Below the pieces are notes generated by a model. That model was not told where the DNA came from and searched no databases. It was given only the letters and a program-made list of their open reading frames with translations. A DNA stretch of 6,874 nt from Candidatus Moranbacteria bacterium UBA2206. GTDB lineage: Bacteria; Patescibacteriota; Minisyncoccia; Moranbacterales; UBA2206. Where the stretch lies: the NCBI GenBank assembly GCA_002328565.1, contig DCUU01000005.1, positions 1 through 6,874 on the forward strand, written 5' to 3'. Positions 1 to 5,961 of the stretch are shown piece by piece; positions within the stretch are counted from its first letter, which is position 1, and every line of letters begins with the position of its first letter. The position numbers and the translations under genes were made by a program.

Positions 1-1674
1 AAAAACTTTCATCCAAGAATCAGATGCGACATAGTTATGATCTTTTAGGATAATATCCTCGTTACTAGTTTTTTGGGCTAAATATTTTGCCACAGCGAAT
101 GTTTCGATAAATTTCGAATTGGCTTTTGCGGGATTGATTGATTGAGCTTGAGACATGAATCCGCCAATAGAAACATACAGGGCCAAAATAAGAAAAGCGG
201 ATAATTTCCAATTTTTGTTTAAATAATTCTTGTCTTCTTCTTGTGCATGCAGATAATCAAAAAAAATCCAATTTAGCGCGAAAGCTCCAGAAAGAATGAG
301 TGGAAGAATGAGATAGTTTCCAATGCGGGAAGAGGGGATGTCGATATGAAGGAGGGTTGGCTTCCAAGACATAATGAAAATCGAAAGAAACCAGCCGACC
401 ATAAGAGCGCTTTGGTATTTATTTTTTTTGAAAAAAATAAAAAGCAGTATTATTCCAATTATGCCAAGAGTGGCGCGACTTTCTCCAACGGTGGCAAAAA
501 TTTGCGCCATACTTAGTCCGGCTTTGGTTGAGCGGGATGGCTCTCCAACAATTGTCTTGACGGCTTGGTTTTCAATGTAGCTAGGCATTCTTACGAAAAA
601 GAAAAAAGCAATTCCCAAAAAAATAATTGCCAAAACACTAGGAGAAAAAATCAACGCCAGCCATTTTTTTATCTCAGAAAAAAATTCCTTGCCTTTAAAA
701 AGCAAAATAAAAAATAGGACGAAAATCAAGGAAAAGGCAAAAATAAAAGTACTGAGGTGATGAGTGTAGGCGAGACCAAAGGAGGTGAGGAGTCCTAGGG
801 AGAAAAAAGCGGAATTTTTTTCCACTATGCCTCGAAAGAAAAAATAAAAAATCAAAGGGATGAGCAGATTACCAAGAAGATTTCCAATCACGCCTCCGCT
901 GATGAAATTTCCTTGTGAACCGGAAAGGGCAAAAAGAGAGCCAACAAAAAACAAAACAGTTATGGAGATATTTTTTCCATAAGATAGAGAAGAAAAAATT
1001 CTTTCGGATAAAACAAAAAGAGCCAACATCCCTACTATATTGATGGCGAATAATATAATTGGCGGGAAGGCGGAGGCAACGTCATTTTTTGAGACAAGTC
1101 CAATGGAAGCAAAAATCAAATGCTCACCGATTATGAAATCATCAATGGCCGACGGTTCACTTATAGCGTAGGCACCGTCTTTTTGGACTATCTCTATTTT
1201 TTCGTAGGCGGGAATTTCTCCGGTAGTCATGATTTTTTTGGTCCAATACATATGATGACCAAGATCTGTTCCAGTTGGAGCGATTGTATAGGAAAGAAAA
1301 AAAGCGCGAATCAGAATACTAAAAAGAATAATCGAAATTATTAGAAATATTTGTTTTTTGGAATAATTAATACTTTTCAAATTATCTGCTTGTTTTTCTT
1401 TCTGAATTGCAAATATCCCATAGCAGAAAATAATGAACAGCAAAATAGAAATAAGAATAAATTTTGTGTTGATGGGTAAATTGAATTTATCCAAAAGAAT
1501 CAAAGCTAAATCGACAAAGATTATGCTTAGGCCAAAGGAAAGCACGAATTTTTCCAAAGCAGTTAATATTTTGGATTTTCCAAAAATAGCCAAAAGCAAA
1601 AAATATCCCGGAATAAATAAAATTACGGCGATAGAAATATAAAATAATATTTGGTTAAAAATAAAATTAAGCAT
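1..1674 (-). CDS. Large multi-pass membrane protein, GT-C glycosyltransferase-like, C-terminus cut by window edge
   Basis: The minus strand is open for 558 codons from an ATG at 1674 to the window edge with no stop, so the C-terminus is missing. The protein has roughly a dozen hydrophobic segments, for example about residues 8-31, 44-62, 70-90, 108-128, 204-223, 236-251, 265-280, 290-325, 338-361, 402-415, 424-436 and 490-506. The long loop after the fourth segment carries TGTDLGHHMYW (134-144, with D137, H140 and H141) and then GEIP (152-155). An acidic/His motif in the first large outer loop is typical of lipid-phosphate-sugar dependent GT-C enzymes. A second His pair lies in YTHHLS (303-308). 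A soluble region begins near residue 515. It is the last visible gene of the minus-strand operon, 108 bp after the GT4 gene, and repeat copy 1 lies in that gap. No Shine-Dalgarno is visible. The membrane nature is certain; the GT-C assignment is an inference from topology and loop motif, and an unrelated polymerase-type membrane protein is possible. Confidence 0.72.
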   Translation of the reverse strand, partial: MLNFIFNQILFYISIAVILFIPGYFLLLAIFGKSKILTALEKFVLSFGLSIIFVDLALILLDKFNLPINTKFILISILLFIIFCYGIFAIQKEKQADNLKSINYSKKQIFLIISIILFSILIRAFFLSYTIAPTGTDLGHHMYWTKKIMTTGEIPAYEKIEIVQKDGAYAISEPSAIDDFIIGEHLIFASIGLVSKNDVASAFPPIILFAINIVGMLALFVLSERIFSSLSYGKNISITVLFFVGSLFALSGSQGNFISGGVIGNLLGNLLIPLIFYFFFRGIVEKNSAFFSLGLLTSFGLAYTHHLSTFIFAFSLIFVLFFILLFKGKEFFSEIKKWLALIFSPSVLAIIFLGIAFFFFVRMPSYIENQAVKTIVGEPSRSTKAGLSMAQIFATVGESRATLGIIGIILLFIFFKKNKYQSALMVGWFLSIFIMSWKPTLLHIDIPSSRIGNYLILPLILSGAFALNWIFFDYLHAQEEDKNYLNKNWKLSAFLILALYVSIGGFMSQAQSINPAKANSKFIETFAVAKYLAQKTSNEDIILKDHNYVASDSWMKVF

Positions 1675-1697
1675 AAATAATAAAGTGTTTTTATCTT

Positions 1698-1763
1698 TGT
1701 CATGCTGAATTTATTTCAGCATCTCGAAACGCTGTAAGATTCTGAAACAAGTTCAGAATGACA
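1698..1763. repeat. Double-hairpin repeat, family 1, copy 1
   Basis: This 66-bp element is made of two hairpins in tandem. The first is ATGCTGAA/TTCAGCAT (8 bp, 5-nt loop, 1701-1721). The second is ATTCTGAA/TTCAGAAT (8 bp, 5-nt loop, 1739-1759). The outer ends TGTCAT and ATGACA are also complementary, so the element can fold as two small hairpins or as one long imperfect hairpin. A second copy lies at 3924-3993 in the same orientation. It fills most of the gap between the GT4 gene and the GT-C-like gene. No T-run follows either stem, so it is not a standard terminator; it may be a REP-like element that affects mRNA decay. I recall similar TGTCAT...ATGACA repeats in other bacterial genomes but cannot check this here. 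Confidence 0.88.
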
Positions 1764-1782
1764 ATTGCGTATTAACTATCTT

Positions 1783-2898
1783 TTATTTACTAACTTTCTC
1801 CATCTCCTCCAAATATCTCTTTGAAATTTTTTCCCAGGTGAAGTTTTCCTCAACATATTTTCCTGCCATACGCCCGAAGTTTTTAGCAAATTCCGGTCCG
1901 GCGGAAAAAATAGCATTGATTTTTTTGACCCATTGTTCAATATTTTCACTTTCAACCAGGAAGCCATTCTTGCCGTCCTTAATCGCATCAGCCAAACCTT
2001 GCATATTTGAAGCGATAACTATTCTTTCGCAGACCGCCGCCTCAACAGCGTTAATGCCAAATCCCTCTGATGAATTCTTATAATTAATATTAGGAGAAAC
2101 AACTAAATCAGCAGTGTTTAACAAAACTTCCAAATCTTTTTGCGGAACATTAGGAATAAGTTTTACCCTATCTGTTAGATGATTATCTGTTATTTCTTTT
2201 TCGCAATCAGAAAAATTATCCGGATCGCCGGCGGTATTTTTATCAACGCGACCTCCTACGGCAAACAAGATGACATTTTCTGGTAAACGCGGCATTATAT
2301 TTTTGATAAACCAAGCGGTGCCTTTATGCGGAACAAATCTTCCAAGGCGTAAAATTACTTTTTTGTCGGTGGTGTCTTTTCCCCATAGTGCGGACAAATC
2401 TTCTCGAGAAAATTCTTTTCTAAAATTTTCAAGCGATACGCCATTGGGGATAAAAATACAATTTTTCTTAGGAACACCTGCTTTTACGGCTTCCTCGATA
2501 GTGAAATTTCCTACCATAAAAAGCCTATCGAGTTTTTTAATCGAAGGAATATTAATAGCTTTATAAATTTTTGGTAGAATTCCTTTCTTATTAGCAAAAG
2601 TTATATCAAGCCCATGCACAACAGAAAAAAACTTTTTCTTGGGATGAAAAAATTTCAAGGCAGTGGCTATGGGTGCCAAAACGCCATTTCCCACAAGACA
2701 AGCGTCATAATTCATCATCAAAAAAAATGCGCGGACAAAAGTTACCGGAATAAAATACGGAAGCCACCATTTGCCGTGACCATTGGCGATAATCTTAACT
2801 TGGGAAATTTTTGAAAGCCCTTGGGCTAAATTATAGTTTTGACTTTCCACTCCGCCAAGAATTGGGGGATAGGAGTGAGAGATGAATAATATTTTCAT
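1783..2898 (-). CDS. GT4 family glycosyltransferase (GT-B fold)
   Basis: This 371-residue protein has the usual length and layout of a GT4 retaining glycosyltransferase, which moves a sugar from a nucleotide donor to a glycan or lipid acceptor, normally at the cytoplasmic face. The N-terminal domain shows the glycine-rich acceptor loop GGVE (15-18) after a SHSYPP start, and HGLD (95-98). The link between domains shows PNGV (151-154). The C-terminal domain shows GRFVPHKG (186-193, with R187 and K192, the donor phosphate contacts in this family). It also has the E-x7-E signature with E278 and E286 in EGFGINAVE. All key residues are present, so it should be active; donor and acceptor cannot be read. 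There are no membrane segments beyond hydrophobic patches. The ATG at 2898 starts directly at the Rossmann strand MKILFISH. It is 30 nt downstream of the GT2 gene, fitting one operon. No Shine-Dalgarno is seen; the gap is instead filled by AAGT-rich repeats. Confidence 0.93.
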   Translation of the reverse strand: MKILFISHSYPPILGGVESQNYNLAQGLSKISQVKIIANGHGKWWLPYFIPVTFVRAFFLMMNYDACLVGNGVLAPIATALKFFHPKKKFFSVVHGLDITFANKKGILPKIYKAINIPSIKKLDRLFMVGNFTIEEAVKAGVPKKNCIFIPNGVSLENFRKEFSREDLSALWGKDTTDKKVILRLGRFVPHKGTAWFIKNIMPRLPENVILFAVGGRVDKNTAGDPDNFSDCEKEITDNHLTDRVKLIPNVPQKDLEVLLNTADLVVSPNINYKNSSEGFGINAVEAAVCERIVIASNMQGLADAIKDGKNGFLVESENIEQWVKKINAIFSAGPEFAKNFGRMAGKYVEENFTWEKISKRYLEEMEKVSK

Positions 2899-2900
2899 TG

Positions 2901-2940
2901 ACTTTATAGACTTTTAACTTTATAAACTTTATAACTTATT
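2901..2940. repeat. AAGT-rich irregular tandem repeat
   Basis: Read on the minus strand, the motif AAGT occurs five times with start-to-start spacing of 8, 9, 7 and 9 nt. It covers the last codons of the GT2 gene and the whole 30-nt gap up to the GT4 start codon. It occupies the place where a ribosome binding site would be expected. It resembles in style the 7-nt arrays at 4498-4539 and 4659-4711 but is less regular, and may be simple AT-rich drift. Confidence 0.5.
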
Positions 2941-3912
2941 ATACTTATCCTTCTTCCATTGGTAGAAAAGCTCTTCGGTGAGTTGGCGGGCGGATTTGAT
3001 CATATCAGCAATCAAAGCAAAAACGATAAGCTGGATTCCTAGGAGCATTGAGATAGCAGAGAAAATAATGTAATTTAAGTATGGAGAAATTTTGAAGCCT
3101 TGAAAATAATGAAAAAGAAAAATGGAAAAACCTATAAGTCCAATAGTAAGCAAGAATATTCCTGGCCAACCGAAAAATTTAAGCGGTCTCACATCGCGGA
3201 TGGCTTTCAGAATTATTTTTCCAGAGTTGCTGACAAACTTAAAAATTGATTTGGTAATTTTGGCTTCACGATTGTCAAAATAAGTGACTGTGATCGGTAT
3301 CCATTTCAATTTTAGATTTTTGCCAACAGCATCGATGATTGTTTCTTGGGTGTAGGTAAAATGAATATTGGTCAAATTTAGCCGAAGCATTGCTTCTCGA
3401 GAGTGAGCGCGAAAACCGCAAGTTAAATCATTAGTTTTATAATTTAGAAAAAAACTAATGACGCTAGCGGCAAATTTATTCAGTTTTTCTCTAATCCAAG
3501 GAATATTTTTAGCTTTATGGCTTCCAAAACGATTAGCAATTACCATGTCTGCTTCACCTTTCAACACTGGTAATAGAAGTTTGGGAATGTCATTGGGATC
3601 AAATTGCCCATCTGCATCAATGTTCACCATAAAATCCGCACCATTCTTGAGGGAACTTTCTACGGCCTGTTTGAATGAATAGGCGAGCCTTCGATTGGGT
3701 TTATAGGAAATGACAATATCAGCTCCGGCTTCTCTGGCAACTTCGGCGGTATTGTCGCTTGAACCATCATCTACTACCTGAATTAATTTTTCAGTAATAC
3801 GCGCGCCCTCATTTGAATAGAAATCATTCGAAAGACTTTCCTTGATTCTAGCAATTGTTTTCCCGAGATCTTTTTCTTCGTTGTAGGCTGGGATGTTGAT
3901 GATTAATTTCAT
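2929..3912 (-). CDS. GT2 family glycosyltransferase with two C-terminal membrane helices (DPM1-like)
   Basis: This 327-residue protein has a GT-A fold catalytic domain followed by a membrane anchor. The catalytic domain starts with IPAYNEE (7-13), then VDDGSSDNT (47-55), the DXD metal-nucleotide motif in DADGQ (99-103), and CGFRAHSREA (165-174). Two hydrophobic helices follow at about 248-270 and 278-303, then a basic tail. This layout is typical of polyprenyl-phosphate sugar synthases related to dolichol-phosphate mannosyltransferase, which load a sugar from a nucleotide donor onto a polyprenyl phosphate at the inner face of the membrane. Such lipid-linked sugars are the usual donors for GT-C enzymes, and a GT-C-like gene lies two genes downstream, so the two may work in sequence (inference). 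The sugar is unknown. Repeat copy 2 ends 11 nt upstream of the start codon and no Shine-Dalgarno is visible. The start is supported by the immediate MKLIINIPAYNEE core. Confidence 0.93.
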   Translation of the reverse strand: MKLIINIPAYNEEKDLGKTIARIKESLSNDFYSNEGARITEKLIQVVDDGSSDNTAEVAREAGADIVISYKPNRRLAYSFKQAVESSLKNGADFMVNIDADGQFDPNDIPKLLLPVLKGEADMVIANRFGSHKAKNIPWIREKLNKFAASVISFFLNYKTNDLTCGFRAHSREAMLRLNLTNIHFTYTQETIIDAVGKNLKLKWIPITVTYFDNREAKITKSIFKFVSNSGKIILKAIRDVRPLKFFGWPGIFLLTIGLIGFSIFLFHYFQGFKISPYLNYIIFSAISMLLGIQLIVFALIADMIKSARQLTEELFYQWKKDKYNKL

Positions 3913-3923
3913 ATTTTTTAGAT

Positions 3924-3993
3924 TGTCATGCTGAATTTATTTCAGCATCTTATTTTCCATAAGTACAGATCCTGAAACGAGTTCAGGATGACA
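3924..3993. repeat. Double-hairpin repeat, family 1, copy 2
   Basis: This is the second copy of the element at 1698-1763, in the same orientation. The first 27 nt, including the ATGCTGAA/TTCAGCAT hairpin, are identical. The second hairpin is ATCCTGAA/TTCAGGAT where copy 1 has ATTCTGAA/TTCAGAAT, a T:A to C:G change on both sides of the stem that preserves pairing. The linker between hairpins differs completely (17 nt here, 13 nt in copy 1). It occupies nearly all of the 84-bp gap between the 76-residue gene and the GT2 gene, so it is transcribed within the operon. Confidence 0.88.
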
Positions 3994-3996
3994 AAA

Positions 3997-4227
3997 TTAT
4001 TTTTTCTTAATTATTAATTTCGGATCAACGCAATTAAAATCGCATTTGGCGTTATCGACGCCTTGGTGAAAAACATCATTGGTGCATGTTTTTAATTTTT
4101 CTTCACATTGTTTTCTGGTACCGGAAAAATATTCCCGATTAACATCATAACCAAAAAAACTGAGCACAAAATAGGTTGCGGCTAAAAAAAGAACAATCCA
4201 AATGGCAAATTTAACAATACTAAACAT
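3997..4227 (-). CDS. Small membrane-anchored four-cysteine protein, function unknown
   Basis: This is a 76-residue protein. Residues about 4-25 form one strongly hydrophobic helix (signal anchor). A short polar domain follows with four cysteines, C41, C48, C62 and C66, spaced C-x6-C and C-x3-C, and a lysine-rich end. The paired cysteines suggest two disulfides in an exported hairpin or, less likely, a metal site; which side of the membrane it faces is not certain. Its organised cysteine pattern, the promoter upstream and its place as first gene of the glycan operon argue that it is real and not a chance frame. I do not recognise the family by name. It has no other internal ATG, so the start at 4227 is the only ATG choice. 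No Shine-Dalgarno is seen. The stop is 3 bp from repeat copy 2. Confidence 0.72.
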   Translation of the reverse strand: MFSIVKFAIWIVLFLAATYFVLSFFGYDVNREYFSGTRKQCEEKLKTCTNDVFHQGVDNAKCDFNCVDPKLIIKKK

Positions 4228-4267
4228 AAGTATTATAGGCTTAAAAATTAACTTTTATTATGAATTG

Positions 4268-4296
4268 ATTATAGCCTAAAAAAGATTATCTGGCAA
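4268..4296 (-). promoter_or_regulatory. Sigma-70-type promoter of the minus-strand operon
   Basis: On the minus strand there is TTGCCA (4296-4291, five of six consensus bases), a spacer of exactly 17 nt, and a perfect TATAAT (4273-4268). Transcription would start near 4261 and give a leader of about 34 nt before the ATG at 4227. A second TATAAT at 4237-4232 lacks a usable -35 and is only 4 nt from the ATG, so this one is preferred. Confidence 0.62.
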
Positions 4297-4307
4297 TGGA
4301 TAATCTT
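4282..4307. other. Hairpin enclosing the -35 box of the minus-strand promoter
   Basis: AAGATTATC and GATAATCTT form a perfect 9-bp inverted repeat around an 8-nt loop, TGGCAATG. The loop contains the whole complement of the TTGCCA -35 box. The symmetry could be an operator half-site pair or just a DNA hairpin. No protein partner can be named. Confidence 0.5.
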
Positions 4308-4308
4308 G

Positions 4309-4448
4309 GGACTTACGCATTTCCCTTCAAATCTATTGTTCGCTGAAATTACAAAAAATTCAACTAAGATTATAGGTAGAGATCATTGATTATGATCCTG
4401 CCATTGTACTGGCTACATAAATAGATTTTCAGTGAAACGTGTAAGTCC
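4309..4448. mobile_element. MITE-like 140-bp element with terminal inverted repeats
   Basis: The left end (4309-4337, starting GGACTTACGCATTTC) and the reverse complement of the right end (4420-4448, starting GGACTTACACGTTTC) match at 24 of 29 positions. The outermost 8 bp match perfectly. The 82-bp interior contains a GATCAT/ATGATC hairpin (4381-4397) and no coding frame. Size, terminal inverted repeats and lack of a transposase fit a miniature inverted-repeat transposable element; a non-coding RNA or a decayed insertion sequence remnant is an alternative. A target duplication is not clear. It sits between the two divergent promoters and makes up most of the 322-bp stretch without genes at 4228-4549. 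Confidence 0.62.
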
Positions 4449-4463
4449 TTATTTTATAGGGGG

Positions 4464-4492
4464 ATGACATAATTTGATTTTGGCTTTACAAT
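4464..4492 (+). promoter_or_regulatory. Candidate promoter for the plus-strand GT4 gene
   Basis: ATGACA (4464-4469) and TACAAT (4487-4492) each match the sigma-70 consensus at five of six bases and are separated by exactly 17 nt. Transcription would start near 4499, so the leader of about 50 nt would consist mainly of the 7-nt tandem array. The -35 box lies 15 bp beyond the MITE-like element. Confidence 0.5.
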
Positions 4493-4497
4493 AAAGT

Positions 4498-4539
4498 CAT
4501 GAAACATGAAACATGAAACATATAACATAAAACGTGTAA
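4498..4539. repeat. Heptanucleotide tandem array in the leader of the GT4 gene
   Basis: Six consecutive 7-nt units are present: CATGAAA three times, then CATATAA, CATAAAA and CGTGTAA. The array ends 10 nt before the ATG at 4550 and takes the place of a ribosome binding site. Copy number of such arrays can vary by replication slippage. Confidence 0.85.
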
Positions 4540-4549
4540 TAGAAATAAA

Positions 4550-5776
4550 ATGAGGAAAAGAGATAACAGACTGAAAATAGGTATCAATGCTTCATATCTT
4601 AGAAAGCCCAATACTGGCATTGGGCAAGTGACGTTTAATTTTCTGCGAAAATTAAGTGAGTCAAAAGTCGAAAGTCACCCGTCTGCCGACGAGGCAGGAA
4701 AGTCAAAAGACATTGAATTTATTTTATATTTGGAAGAAGATATTTCAAAAGGCTTTAAACTTCCTGATAATTTTAGTAAGAAAATATTCTTACCGGTTTA
4801 TAAGCGCGATGATTTGATTCGAAAAATTTGGTGGGAAAAAATCCTTTTGCCACGCTTTGTTAAAAAAGACGGTTGTGATGTTTTTGTCAGTCTCTATCAG
4901 AGTCCGACTGTTTTGGATAAATCAATCAGGCATATTATGATAGTGCATGATATCATTCCAAAGCTATTTTCACGCTATCTTGATAATGCAAGAAAAAAAG
5001 TATATTGGAAATTAACAGAATATGGGATAAAAAAGGCGGACAAGATCATTGCTGTTTCCAAAAGGACAGAAAAAGATTTGATTCAACATTTGAATATTAG
5101 CACAGACAAAATTACTACTGAATATATTGATGTGGATGATTCATATAAGGTAGAGACGCAAAATTTTGCGTCTCTGCGAGAGCAAAATATTTTAAAGAAA
5201 TATAAATTAAATCCAGGCTATATTTTAGCTGGTGGGGGATATGAGGTGCGGAAAAATGTGGAAGGGGTGGTGCGAGCGTATAAATTACTTCTGGAAAGAA
5301 ACAAAAAAGAAAATTTTTTGCCAGATTTTCCGAAGCTGGTGATTTATGGAAAAGTTTTGCCGGAAAGCTTGAGTCTGGCAACGCCGATAGAAAAAATATT
5401 GCGAGAATTGAATTTGACGAAGCACGTAATTCTCTTGGGTGAAGTTCCACAAAGAGATTTGCCGGCCCTGTTTAGTCATGCGGTTATGTTTGTCTACCCA
5501 TCACATTATGAAGGTTTCGGTATGCAAATTCTAGAAGCAATGAATGTTGGCACGCCTGTCATCACTTCAAAAATTTCTTCACTGCCTGAGGTTGGGGGAG
5601 ATAGTGTGCTATATTGTAATCCTGATGATATAATGGATATTGCAATGGTTATGAAAAATGTTTTGACAAATTGTGAGCTTCGCGACCAACTGAAATCGCG
5701 AGGAATGGAACGCGCCAAACAATTTTCGTGGGGAAAATTTACAGAGAAGATTTTGAATATAATAGAAAATTTATAA
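4550..5776 (+). CDS. GT4 family glycosyltransferase with two repeat-derived insertions
   Basis: This 408-residue GT-B fold enzyme resembles GT4 mannosyltransferase-type proteins of polysaccharide pathways. The N-terminal domain begins KIGINASYL and has the acceptor loop GIGQVTFNFL (23-32) and VHDIIP (132-137). The C-terminal domain begins near YILAGGG (224-230) and has YEVRKN (231-236, with R234 and K235). The E-x7-E signature follows at E321 and E329, then the family-typical SSLPEVGG (343-350). All expected catalytic residues are present. It has no membrane helix and should work at the cytoplasmic membrane face; sugar and acceptor are unknown. Residues 37-53 are encoded by a 7-nt array with an inserted palindrome, and residues 201-209 by a 24-bp palindrome. 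Both lie in loops (after the first helix and in the interdomain region), so activity may be preserved. The start is the only ATG near the core; no Shine-Dalgarno is visible. Confidence 0.93.
   Translation: MRKRDNRLKIGINASYLRKPNTGIGQVTFNFLRKLSESKVESHPSADEAGKSKDIEFILYLEEDISKGFKLPDNFSKKIFLPVYKRDDLIRKIWWEKILLPRFVKKDGCDVFVSLYQSPTVLDKSIRHIMIVHDIIPKLFSRYLDNARKKVYWKLTEYGIKKADKIIAVSKRTEKDLIQHLNISTDKITTEYIDVDDSYKVETQNFASLREQNILKKYKLNPGYILAGGGYEVRKNVEGVVRAYKLLLERNKKENFLPDFPKLVIYGKVLPESLSLATPIEKILRELNLTKHVILLGEVPQRDLPALFSHAVMFVYPSHYEGFGMQILEAMNVGTPVITSKISSLPEVGGDSVLYCNPDDIMDIAMVMKNVLTNCELRDQLKSRGMERAKQFSWGKFTEKILNIIENL
4659..4711. repeat. In-gene heptamer array interrupted by a small palindrome
   Basis: AGTC starts at 4659, 4666 and 4673, again at 4701, and a variant AGAC at 4708, all on one 7-nt grid. 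Between the third and fourth units an extra 21 bp (4680-4700) contains CTGCC-GACGA-GGCAG (4683-4697). It is translated as residues 37-54 of the GT4 enzyme, a low-complexity stretch rich in Ser, Lys, Glu and Asp. The reading frame stays open. Confidence 0.75.
5152..5175. repeat. In-gene perfect 24-bp palindrome
   Basis: AGAGACGCAAAA is followed directly by its exact reverse complement, giving 12-bp arms with no spacer. Flanking bases add a G:T and a G:C pair. It encodes residues 201-209 of the GT4 enzyme (VETQNFASL), in the link between N- and C-terminal domains. Its perfect symmetry inside a gene suggests a recent repeat insertion. I recall a very similar palindrome as a dispersed repeat in other bacteria but cannot verify it here. 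Confidence 0.85.
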
Positions 5777-5782
5777 TTTCCA

Positions 5783-5828
5783 CCTCTCCCTTAGGGAGAG
5801 GATGTCCGGTACTCCGGACAGGAGAGGG
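5783..5828 (+). repeat. Double-hairpin repeat, family 2, copy 1
   Basis: The 46-bp element contains CCTCTCCC-TTA-GGGAGAGG (8-bp stem) followed by TGTCCGG-TACT-CCGGACA (7-bp stem) and ends GGAGAGGG. The first arm can pair either with its neighbour or with the terminal GGAGAGG, so two folds compete. It begins 6 bp after the GT4 stop codon. No T-run follows, so it is not a classical terminator, though it may protect the 3' end of the mRNA. Confidence 0.87.
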
Positions 5829-5894
5829 AAAGGGCGAAATTAAAATAATAAAAAAATTATTCTAATAAATCCTAGTAATTTTTGTAAGTTTGTT

Positions 5895-5941
5895 CCCTCT
5901 CTGTCGCGAGTACGCGACATCTCTCCCAAAGGGAGAGAGGG
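5895..5941 (-). repeat. Double-hairpin repeat, family 2, copy 2 (inverted)
   Basis: Read on the minus strand this 47-bp element aligns with copy 1: a CTCTCCC-TTT-GGGAGAG hairpin, then TGTCGCG-TACT-CGCGACA, then GAGAGGG. The second stem has CG changed to GC on one arm and the matching change on the other, so pairing and the TACT loop are kept. The two copies face each other across a 66-bp AT-rich spacer (5829-5894) in which I see no gene. Confidence 0.87.
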
Positions 5942-5961
5942 ATAAAATAAAATGTAATTTT

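Noticed and set aside
1433..1642. Short plus-strand frames inside 1-1674
   Set aside because: They are antisense shadows of the continuous 558-codon minus-strand membrane protein frame.
1698..1763. Family 1 and family 2 hairpins as Rho-independent terminators
   Set aside because: No T-run follows any of these stems, and family 1 copies lie between genes that appear to be co-transcribed.
2220..2231. CCGG-ATCG-CCGG as another in-gene palindromic insertion in the minus-strand GT4 gene
   Set aside because: The stem is only 4 bp and the surrounding protein sequence has no clear sign of an insertion.
4232..4237. TATAAT as a promoter for a leaderless 76-residue gene
   Set aside because: It has no matching -35 at 16-18 nt; the TTGCCA/TATAAT pair at 4268-4296 is much better.
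4309..4448. Complete insertion sequence
   Set aside because: At 140 bp with no open frame it cannot encode a transposase.
4498..4539. CRISPR array
   Set aside because: The units are 7 nt, contiguous, and without spacers; no cas gene is present.
5115..5450. A 111-codon minus-strand frame
   Set aside because: It is antisense to a clear GT4 enzyme whose motifs lie on the plus strand.
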